DNA from: Acidobacteriota bacterium
GTDB lineage: Bacteria; Acidobacteriota; Thermoanaerobaculia; Multivoradales; JAHEKO01
Length of the DNA stretch: 12,163 nucleotides
Reading direction: 5' to 3'
Assembly: GCA_027296385.1 (NCBI GenBank)
Contig: JAPUJD010000214.1
Span: 1-12,163, forward strand
Part shown: one piece after another, positions 5,491-12,163 of the stretch
How positions within the stretch are numbered: position 1 is the stretch's first letter
Layout of the letters: each line of letters begins with the position of its first letter
Program-made: the position numbers and the translations under genes
The notes under the pieces: generated by a model
Told to the model about the DNA's origin: nothing
The model's database searches: none
Seen by the model: the letters and a program-made list of their open reading frames with translations, nothing else

Positions 5491-8400
5491 CTATGAAGTC
5501 CGCCACAAGTGGTCGGGCCAGAGGAACCAGAGCTCGGCTCGCGGTGGCTGCTCGAGCTCGAGCGCCTGGCGAACGGCCTCGACGTAGATCTCCTCCTGGG
5601 CGCTGTAGACCTCGATTCGCGCCTCCAAGGCATCGGAGCTGTCGAGTCGGTCGGTCTTGAAGTCGGCGATCACCCAGGCACCGTCGTCGGGATCGCGATA
5701 GAGCAGGTCTATCGTGCCCCCCAGAAAGTCGATGGCGTCGTCGCCTTGTGCGGCCGGCAGGAGCAGGGGAAGCTCGCGGGCGACGATCGACGGCCGGATC
5801 GCGAGCCAGCGTTGCCACAGCTCGCCGCTGCCGAAACGTGCTAGCAGCTCGGTCGCACGCTCCCGCGCCGGTCCGGCATCTTCGGCCGTGAGCCAGGCGC
5901 CGAGCCGCTCGGCGACCCTGGTCCTAGCGAGGTCGAGCTCGACATTGGGATCGCCTGCCAGATCCCACTCCTCGAAGCCCCGATGAATCGTGGTGCCCAC
6001 GACCATGGCGAGATCCCGAGTCAGGAGCGCCCTGCGGCCGCCCACGTCCGGCTCCTGGTGGCCGGCAAGTTGGGCGAGACGCCTCGCCGCTTCGCTCGAG
6101 GCGACAGTCTGTCGCGGCCGCTCCATGCGCCGCGCTGCCTCGGTCGAGCGAGTTTCGAGCGCCGCCTTTTCAGCCGCCATGCCCTCCGCGGTCGGTAGCC
6201 ACGTCGGGACTCCGTCTCGTCGCCGAGGGGTAGCTCGGCCGGCGGCCCGGCCGAGGAAGCGCCAGCGGATGCCGGACTCGTCGAGCCAAGTGCACTCTTC
6301 GGCCTGGGCGCGCTCAGCTAGTTCGCCGGGGCTGCTCGCCAGACCCCGGCGCGAATGCACGAGATCGAGCTGGCTGCGCGCCTCGGCGGCCGAGCGTGGC
6401 TCGATCTGTGCCGGCCAACGCCCGAGGAGCACCACGCGTTGGCGCGCCCTGGTCAACGCGACATAGAGCAGCCGGACACTCTCCATCGCCTCGATCTGAT
6501 GAGCTCGCTCGACCACCTCGTACCAACGTGGCGTGGCGCTCGAGAGCAGGCAGTACTGCGGCTCCTCGCTGCCGCGCCAGCGCCGATCGACATCGAACAG
6601 CTTCAGGTCGTTGTCGTGGCGGTGTAGGGCGTGCATCTGTGGCACATAGACGTGGTCGAACTCGAGGCCCTTTGCCTTGTGGACGGTCAGCACCTGGACC
6701 GCGTCCTCTCCGGAGTCCTTGGGTGGTGCTTCCTGGGCGTCCGGCGCCTCTTTCAGGCTGCGGCGCAGGGTCCGCAAGATGGCCAGCATGTCGTTGCCGC
6801 GCTCGACCATCGCCTGCTCCAGGCGACGGAAGAAACGATCCAGGTTGGCGAGCCGGAACTTGCCCTGATAGCGCGCCGCTTCGGTGACCTCGATCAAGCT
6901 GAGGTGGCGCAACCGATCGATGAAATCGGCCGCCGTGTCGCAGCGAAAGGAGCGCCTGAGGACGGCCAGCGCTTCGAGCGCAGCGGCCACGGAGTGCTGC
7001 CATCCGGCGATGCGCTCGATGCCCGGTATGTCGTCCGGGAGCTGCGCCGCGGCGCGATCGACGCATTCCAGCAACTCTTTCAGCGCCGGGCTCGAAGGAC
7101 CGGCGACGGCACTGGCAAGGCGCGGGAAGTCGTCCTGCCAGAGTGGGATCAGCGCGGCGTCCGGGAGCCCCGCCGAGGCTGAGCGTAGGAAGGTGACGAG
7201 GGAGAGGTGGTCGAGCGGATCCACCACCGCCCGAACGAGGGCGGCGGCGTCGATAATCTCCTTGCGCCGGTAATAATGCTTGTCGCGGGTGACGATGAAG
7301 GGCACACCGGCGTCGCGCAGCGCCGCGAGGTAGGCGTCCATGCGGTGGGTAGAGCGGAAGAGTAGCGCGACCTCGCTCCACCGCACCCCGGCCTCGTCGT
7401 GGAGGGCGCGGGCATCCCTGGCGATCGCGGCGGCCTCGAGCTCGGCGGTTTCTTCCCCGAGAGTTGCCGGTCCGCCCTCGGCGCCGCTGGTCGCCCACGA
7501 CACCCAATACTCGACCGGCGACCAGTGGGTCCCTTCGAGGCGCGAGCCCGAGTGGTGGGGCTCGAGGCCGACAAACGGCGGCTGCAGGCCAGCCGTCTCC
7601 TCCATGACCGGCGCCACGATCGCGGTCACCTCCTCGAGCACTGGCGGATCGGAGCGGAAGTTGCGCACCAGGCGGTAGCGCGCGCCGCCCTGGGCTAGCG
7701 CCTCGGTGACGAAGCCCTCATAGGCTGCCAGGTCCGCATCGCGCCAGCCGAAGATCGACTGCTTGGGGTCGCCGACGAGAAACAGTCCCGGTCTCCCGGC
7801 CTTGGGGCCGTCGAGAGCCAGGAGCCGGACGATCTCGCTCTGCAGCGGGTCGGTGTCCTGGAACTCGTCGACCATGAGCTGTTGGATTCGCTTCTGTTCG
7901 CGCCGGCGCAAGTCAGCGCGTTCGACGAGCAGGGCGTGAGCTCGAGCCAGGAGATCGGAGAAAGTCAGGATGCCGCGCGCCGCGGCCTGGCGCTCACACT
8001 CGGCCAGCAGGGGAGCCAGGGCACGGCGAGCGCGGTCCAGGCGCTGGGGGTGCATGCGCGTCAGATGACGCAGCATCGAACGCAGCTCGCCGGCCGCAGC
8101 TGGAAAGGCGGCGCCGTGGGGTTCCAGCACCGAGCTCTCCCCCTTGGTGTAGGTGCCGTGCCTCCACGAGCCGAGCTTGGCAAAGTGCGCGTCCCAGTCC
8201 TCGGCGAGCTCGTCGATCAGCTGACCGAGCTGTGTGAGGTCGGCCGGTGGTTGCTCCAGACTCTGCCGCGTCCGGTCGATTGCGTCGGCGATCGCGGCGG
8301 CCTTGTTACCGGAGGTGACCCGGCGCAGCTCGCTCCCGCCAGCGGCGACGAATATCTCGACGACATGCTGGAGGCGATCGGCGAGCGCCGCGATGGCGGT

Positions 8401-9105
8401 TGGCGACAGCGGATCGACCTCGAGCGCGCGCGCTTCGAGCCCCATCGAGCGCAGGCCCACGAGGGTCTCGACCAGGCGGTCGGGTCCTTGGCCCTGGGCC
8501 GCCAGGTCGGCCAGCGCACTGCCACGAGGTCGTGCGTAGGCACGCCGCACGGCCGCCTCGACGACTTCGTAGACGATCTCCTCGGTGAGCCGAAGGTCGG
8601 GGTCGATGCGCAGCTCCGGATGCAGCCCGGCCGCGAGTGGGTACGAGGCCAGCAAGCGGCGGCAGAAGGCGTGAATGGTCTCGACCGTCAGGTGGTCGAG
8701 CGCTCCCAGCAGGTGGTGAGCGCGCCGGCCCAGGACCTCGGGGCCGTCGAGCGACAGTAGATCGGGCTCGAACCCTTTCAGCGCCGAGTCGCCGCCGCTG
8801 CTCAGCTGGGCCAACGCGGCCGCCACCCGGGTGGCCATCTCGGCGGCTCCGGCTTCGGTAAAGGTGATGGCCACGATGCCTCGCAGTACCTCGGCCGCGA
8901 TGCGCTCGCCGCTGGCTTCCTCGCCGACACGCTCGGCCGTTGTCCGCCAGCCACGGTCGAGAGACCAGGCGAGAACGCGTGCGACCAGGGTCGTGGTCTT
9001 GCCGGTTCCGGCACCGGCTTCGAGCACGAGGGTGCCCTCGAACTGGGTCTGGGCGGCCCGGCGGCCCGCGGCGTCGGCGTCGAGCACCGAGGCGCGATCG
9101 CTCAC
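5491..9105 (-). CDS. addA: AddA, helicase-nuclease subunit of the AddAB double-strand-break resection complex
   Basis: The 1204-residue cytosolic protein is a UvrD/RecB-type SF1A helicase with a C-terminal RecB-like nuclease. Helicase motifs in order: GAGTGKT (31-37, Walker A), ITFTE (80-84), TVETIHAFC (140-148), VDEFQDTD (412-419, Walker B), VGDPKQSIFGWRDAD (444-458), RNFRSD (481-486), VHKAKGLEFDHVYV (808-821) and LLYVALTRAR (879-888). The nuclease shows His1041 (GTTIHRGFE), Asp1133 (GGTIDLLY), Asp1148-Phe-Lys1150 (ADFKTD) and the Gln1170-x3-Tyr1174 motif, so it looks active. With AddB it unwinds and trims DNA ends, in known systems until a Chi-like site, and loads RecA. GTG 9105 is chosen because GGAGG lies 4 nt upstream and its GTGA overlaps the addB stop; the frame stays open to an ATG at 9207, but that lies inside addB. 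Length matches AddA (about 1230 in Bacillus). Confidence 0.95.
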   Translation of the reverse strand: MSDRASVLDADAAGRRAAQTQFEGTLVLEAGAGTGKTTTLVARVLAWSLDRGWRTTAERVGEEASGERIAAEVLRGIVAITFTEAGAAEMATRVAAALAQLSSGGDSALKGFEPDLLSLDGPEVLGRRAHHLLGALDHLTVETIHAFCRRLLASYPLAAGLHPELRIDPDLRLTEEIVYEVVEAAVRRAYARPRGSALADLAAQGQGPDRLVETLVGLRSMGLEARALEVDPLSPTAIAALADRLQHVVEIFVAAGGSELRRVTSGNKAAAIADAIDRTRQSLEQPPADLTQLGQLIDELAEDWDAHFAKLGSWRHGTYTKGESSVLEPHGAAFPAAAGELRSMLRHLTRMHPQRLDRARRALAPLLAECERQAAARGILTFSDLLARAHALLVERADLRRREQKRIQQLMVDEFQDTDPLQSEIVRLLALDGPKAGRPGLFLVGDPKQSIFGWRDADLAAYEGFVTEALAQGGARYRLVRNFRSDPPVLEEVTAIVAPVMEETAGLQPPFVGLEPHHSGSRLEGTHWSPVEYWVSWATSGAEGGPATLGEETAELEAAAIARDARALHDEAGVRWSEVALLFRSTHRMDAYLAALRDAGVPFIVTRDKHYYRRKEIIDAAALVRAVVDPLDHLSLVTFLRSASAGLPDAALIPLWQDDFPRLASAVAGPSSPALKELLECVDRAAAQLPDDIPGIERIAGWQHSVAAALEALAVLRRSFRCDTAADFIDRLRHLSLIEVTEAARYQGKFRLANLDRFFRRLEQAMVERGNDMLAILRTLRRSLKEAPDAQEAPPKDSGEDAVQVLTVHKAKGLEFDHVYVPQMHALHRHDNDLKLFDVDRRWRGSEEPQYCLLSSATPRWYEVVERAHQIEAMESVRLLYVALTRARQRVVLLGRWPAQIEPRSAAEARSQLDLVHSRRGLASSPGELAERAQAEECTWLDESGIRWRFLGRAAGRATPRRRDGVPTWLPTAEGMAAEKAALETRSTEAARRMERPRQTVASSEAARRLAQLAGHQEPDVGGRRALLTRDLAMVVGTTIHRGFEEWDLAGDPNVELDLARTRVAERLGAWLTAEDAGPARERATELLARFGSGELWQRWLAIRPSIVARELPLLLPAAQGDDAIDFLGGTIDLLYRDPDDGAWVIADFKTDRLDSSDALEARIEVYSAQEEIYVEAVRQALELEQPPRAELWFLWPDHLWRTS

Positions 9106-9114
9106 TTCCCCTCC
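9102..9114 (-). promoter_or_regulatory. GTGA stop-start overlap with strong Shine-Dalgarno coupling addB to addA
   Basis: On the minus strand GGAGG (9114-9110) precedes GTG (9105-9103) by 4 nt, and the TGA that ends addB (9104-9102) shares bases with that GTG. This arrangement favours termination-reinitiation, so the two subunits would be made in linked amounts. It also decides the addA start. Confidence 0.85.
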
Positions 9115-12100
9115 ACTGCCGGCAACCGCCACGAGGTGAGCAGGATGAGCTCGGCGGGCGATAGCTCGGATCGAGCGAGAAAGCGCTGCTGGCGTTTCTC
9201 CATCCACTCACGCAATCGCCGGCGGGCGCCCGAGTCGCCGCGCAGGCAGGCGTCGCGCACTGCGCAATACTGGCAACGCTTCGGCTCTTCGTCGCGATCG
9301 GGCTGCACCAGGCGGGGAAAGAAGCTGCCGGCGTCCCAGGTGGCGAGAGCGGCTCCCGCGGCGGTGGTGAAGGCCGACTCCAGCTCGGCGTCGTCGGCAC
9401 CGATGCGCACGTCGCGGACTCCCCTGTCGTTTTCGGTCTCGGGGTGGAGGAAGAGATACCGGCCGCTGTCGCCGGGCTGACCCGCGGCGAGCGCGTAGGC
9501 GACCGCTTGCAGGCGCTCGCCGCGAGCGACGCTTTGCAGCAGGTGTTTGCGGCGTGACCGTGGCTGCTTGGCGCTCGAGACGGTGCGGCGGCCGGTCTTG
9601 TAGTCGGTGAGGATCAGTCCGCGGTCGCCGAGGTCGAGGCGATCGGCGCGGAAGTGGATCGCACGTTGGGCGCCGGACGGGTCGGGGATGTCGAGTTTGC
9701 CCTCGAGCTCGACGCCGAGAACATGGAGGCCGGCCTCGGACGTCCAGTCGAGCTGCCGGGCTCGGTCGAGGAATGGTGCGACGGCTCGACCCAGCACTCG
9801 GGCGAAGCCCCCGATCGCGATGCCCTCCTCGCGGCACAGCGCCTCGGCACAGCGGTAGATGATCGCCTCGAGCTCCTTGGGGTCGGGCCAGGGAATGGCC
9901 TGGGGAATCCGCTGGCGCGCCTGAGCCAGGTCGCTCACGTCGTCCGTCAGGCCGCGGCGAACGATCTCTTCGAGCACCTCGTGGACGAGAGCGCCGATCA
10001 GAAGCGGAGTGACTCCGGGCAGCGCGGCCAGGGGGTCGGGTACCGGCTCGAGTCTCAACATACGTTCGAGGAAAACCTGCCAGGGGCAGCCACTGAGGCG
10101 TTCCAGGGTCGTGACATAGAGCCGCTGTTCGCGACGCGGCCCACCCGCCCGCGAACTGCCGACAAAGCCGAAGTAGGGCCCGAGCTCGAGTCGAATCGAG
10201 GCGCCGGGGCTCCCCGACAGGGGATCGATCTCATCCAGGATCGCGGTGCGGGCCCGGGCCACGAGCGAGCGCTCGCGGCCGTCATGCGGCATGAGGTGGG
10301 GAAGGACCTTGGCGAGCCGCGAGCGCGTGCCCTCGAGGGCGATGGCGATGCCGTTCTCGAGCGGGCTACGGGGCACCGCCTCTAGCTGGGCAGTGACCGG
10401 CCGAGCCAGGACCGGACTCTTCCAGTCGGCGCGGCCGGAGGCCCAGCGCAGTCGCTCGAGCAGGGGTGAAGGCGCCAGCGGGAGCTGGTCGTCGTCGGTA
10501 TCCTGCCAGGAGAGGGTGACTCTCGGGCTCGAGGCGAGGAGCTGCGCGAAGAGAAAACGCTCCTCATCAAAACCGCTTCGTTTGTCTGGGAGATCCGGCA
10601 GCACGCCGAAGCCTTGGCGGCTGATCACGCCGCGCAGACTGTCTGGCAGCAGCGGATCCTCACGCACGACGCGCGGGAACAGGCCACGGTTGAGACCCAT
10701 GACGAAGAGGTGCTCGCTGGTACGGCCCCGGGCCTCGACGACGTCGAGGACCTGGACTCCGCCGCCGCGGCCGCCGAGCGCGGTGCCGCCAAAGTCTCGC
10801 AACCGGGGCGCCACTCCCTCTACGAATTCGCCCAGGGTCAGCTGGTAGTCCGGTGGCAGCGCCTCCCAGACCGCGGCTCCCTGGAGCCGCAGTGCCCCTT
10901 CGGGCTTGTCGTTTCCCCAGAGCAGGTGCTCGCTCAGCAAAGCGTCGAAGGCCCGGCCGTGCGCCTCGAGGTGTGAGGCCTCTTCCCAGGCGGCAAAGTG
11001 CGAAGTCAGCTTGGCGGCCGCTTCGACTGCGGCGCCCAACGCTTCAGCTGGGACCTTGCGCCGGCGCAGGTAGAGGCCGCGAGCTGCACCCGTTGCGTCT
11101 TCGACCTGGCTGAAGCCGTGCCGCACCGGCAGCGCCAAGTCGTGGTCCAGCCGGTAGCTATCCTCGGCCAACGCGGCTGCCGCGGCCAATCTGCCGATGC
11201 CGAGGGCGGCGAAACCGGTGCGCAGATCTGCATGAGAGCGTCCGCCGAAGCGGCGATCGACGAGTTCCAGCCAACGCTCGATCGAAATCTCGTCGCGGCG
11301 TTGCAGGAGGTCGGAGAGAGCCTCGGCCCGCCTTCCCAGTCGGTCTTTGGCGCCCGGCGCGCCGTAGCAGGAGAACGGGAGCCCGAGACTGGCGAACTGG
11401 AGTCTGAGGGCCCGGGCGTAGGGCGCGATCTGGCGGGTGACGATGCTGATGGCCTCCGGTTTGACGCCCTGGTCGACGAGATCCCGCGCCCGCCGGCCGA
11501 CCTCGCGCACTTCGCCGTCGGTGCCGAGGGCCCGGAAGAGGTCGATCTGGGGCGCCGCGACGGGCTCGACGGCCGCAGCCTCCACGACGCGAGCGCGCGT
11601 CTCCAGTCGCTCGCGAAAACGACGCGTGAAAACGATCCCGGCATCCGGCACGTGAGGAGCGACCGGATCCGGCGGTTGGTCGAGATAGAGGCGACCATCG
11701 TAGCGTTCGAGCAGGGCCTCGAGCAGGTCGGTGGCGACGCCCGTAGCGTCGGCAAAGCCGTAGACCCAGACCGAGCGGGCCGCGAGAGCTGCCCGGAGAG
11801 GGCCGTGTCGGACCTGCTCGGCGGCGGCGGCGAGCAGGGTCGAGCGCCGCCCGGCGCCGAGTCGAGCGAGCTCTTCGACCGTGCCGGCGGCGACCCGGAC
11901 GAGCGACTGGGCTCGGCTGATCTCGCGCCGCGAGGCGATGCCTCGACCGTCGGTCGCGAGTGCCTCGACGAGGCCCTCGGTGTGCGCCGGATCGAGGCCC
12001 GCGTCGAGCAGATCTCGGACCGAACCCAGGAGAGCCGAGTAGCCGTCGGTGAGATGTCCGAGAGCCTGCTGGAGGGGCCGCTCGTGCCTGGCGAGGCGGC

Positions 12101-12163
12101 GGGCGAAGAGCGGGAAGAGATCGCTGCCGGCCAGTAGCCGCCCGGCCATATCCTCCGTGATCT
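9102..12163 (-). CDS. addB: AddB, nuclease and iron-sulfur subunit of the AddAB complex (5' end beyond the right edge)
   Basis: At least 1015 residues are visible, counted here from the ATG at 12149. The frame stays open upstream to the window edge, and the expected N-terminal Walker A segment is not seen, so the true start is probably outside. The degenerate helicase part includes AISIVTRQIAPYARALRL (233-250) and VQVLDVVEARGRTSEHLFVM (465-484) with GLNRGLFPRVVREDPLLPD after it. The C-terminal PD-(D/E)XK nuclease has His723 (ALVHEVLEE), Asp836 (FRADRLDL), Asp849-Tyr-Lys851 (TDYKTGR) and Gln881-x3-Tyr885. Cys688 (LSGCPWQVFLERML) and Cys959-x2-Cys962-x5-Cys968 match the four-cysteine iron-sulfur staple known from Bacillus AddB. 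This combination identifies AddB, not RecC. It is the first visible gene of the minus-strand cluster and overlaps addA by 4 bp. Confidence 0.92.
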   Translation of the reverse strand, partial: ITEDMAGRLLAGSDLFPLFARRLARHERPLQQALGHLTDGYSALLGSVRDLLDAGLDPAHTEGLVEALATDGRGIASRREISRAQSLVRVAAGTVEELARLGAGRRSTLLAAAAEQVRHGPLRAALAARSVWVYGFADATGVATDLLEALLERYDGRLYLDQPPDPVAPHVPDAGIVFTRRFRERLETRARVVEAAAVEPVAAPQIDLFRALGTDGEVREVGRRARDLVDQGVKPEAISIVTRQIAPYARALRLQFASLGLPFSCYGAPGAKDRLGRRAEALSDLLQRRDEISIERWLELVDRRFGGRSHADLRTGFAALGIGRLAAAAALAEDSYRLDHDLALPVRHGFSQVEDATGAARGLYLRRRKVPAEALGAAVEAAAKLTSHFAAWEEASHLEAHGRAFDALLSEHLLWGNDKPEGALRLQGAAVWEALPPDYQLTLGEFVEGVAPRLRDFGGTALGGRGGGVQVLDVVEARGRTSEHLFVMGLNRGLFPRVVREDPLLPDSLRGVISRQGFGVLPDLPDKRSGFDEERFLFAQLLASSPRVTLSWQDTDDDQLPLAPSPLLERLRWASGRADWKSPVLARPVTAQLEAVPRSPLENGIAIALEGTRSRLAKVLPHLMPHDGRERSLVARARTAILDEIDPLSGSPGASIRLELGPYFGFVGSSRAGGPRREQRLYVTTLERLSGCPWQVFLERMLRLEPVPDPLAALPGVTPLLIGALVHEVLEEIVRRGLTDDVSDLAQARQRIPQAIPWPDPKELEAIIYRCAEALCREEGIAIGGFARVLGRAVAPFLDRARQLDWTSEAGLHVLGVELEGKLDIPDPSGAQRAIHFRADRLDLGDRGLILTDYKTGRRTVSSAKQPRSRRKHLLQSVARGERLQAVAYALAAGQPGDSGRYLFLHPETENDRGVRDVRIGADDAELESAFTTAAGAALATWDAGSFFPRLVQPDRDEEPKRCQYCAVRDACLRGDSGARRRLREWMEKRQQRFLARSELSPAELILLTSWRLPAVEGK

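Noticed and set aside
7882..8760. 292-codon plus-strand frame opposite addA
   Set aside because: Shadow of the AddA helicase frame; no independent ribosome binding site or domain.
9106..9207. Upstream extension of addA to the ATG at 9207
   Set aside because: It would overlap addB by about 100 bp, whereas GTG 9105 has a strong Shine-Dalgarno sequence and a GTGA overlap.
10998..12137. Long plus-strand open frame (379 codons) opposite addB
   Set aside because: It is antisense to a strongly supported AddB frame. It has no recognisable domains and its composition is typical of GC-rich shadow frames.
12147..12156. ATG at 12149 as the true addB start, with GGAGG upstream
   Set aside because: Spacing from GGAGG to ATG is only 2 nt, the frame stays open upstream, and the family's N-terminal nucleotide-binding segment is missing, so the start is probably beyond the edge.
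1..12163. Search for a defence island, mobile element, CRISPR array or novel multi-gene system
   Set aside because: All large frames belong to recognisable families or a plain beta-barrel protein. I saw no transposase, integrase, att-like repeats, repeat array or composition shift.

Overview
The window is GC-rich, densely coding bacterial chromosome. The secreted sulfatase-fold enzyme with a C-terminal LRALGY-type tail and the outer-membrane beta-barrel both point to a Gram-negative, diderm organism. The style of these proteins suggests Acidobacteriota or a nearby phylum, but that is an inference without any marker gene. I see no tRNA, rRNA, CRISPR array, transposase or other sign of recent transfer.

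Layout. Positions 1-71 (minus) hold the first 23 codons of a divergent gene with a signal peptide; the rest lies beyond the left edge. A 191-bp intergenic region follows, with an 8-bp-arm palindrome and candidate promoters. On the plus strand come a CstA-family carbon-starvation/pyruvate-type transporter (263-2023) and a secreted sulfatase-fold hydrolase with Thr at the usual formylglycine position (2052-3386). The remaining genes are on the minus strand and converge on these two. In transcription order they are addB (enters from the right edge, ends at 9102), addA (9105-5491, overlapping addB by GTGA), an outer-membrane beta-barrel protein (5430-4660) and a fold-type III PLP enzyme of the D-threonine aldolase / D-serine dehydratase family (4567-3482).

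How the genes work together. AddA and AddB form one helicase-nuclease that resects double-strand DNA ends for RecA-dependent repair. Both nuclease domains and the AddB iron-sulfur cysteine set look intact. The beta-barrel protein, PLP enzyme, transporter and sulfatase-fold protein have no evident functional link to AddAB or to each other.

Regulation. Three genes (cstA-like, sulfatase-like, PLP enzyme) have a -10-like hexamer ending exactly 8 nt before the ATG and no Shine-Dalgarno sequence, which suggests leaderless transcripts. addA, the beta-barrel gene and the left-edge gene have Shine-Dalgarno sequences instead. I found no convincing new multi-gene system; the window looks like ordinary core and accessory chromosome with a few details worth checking.
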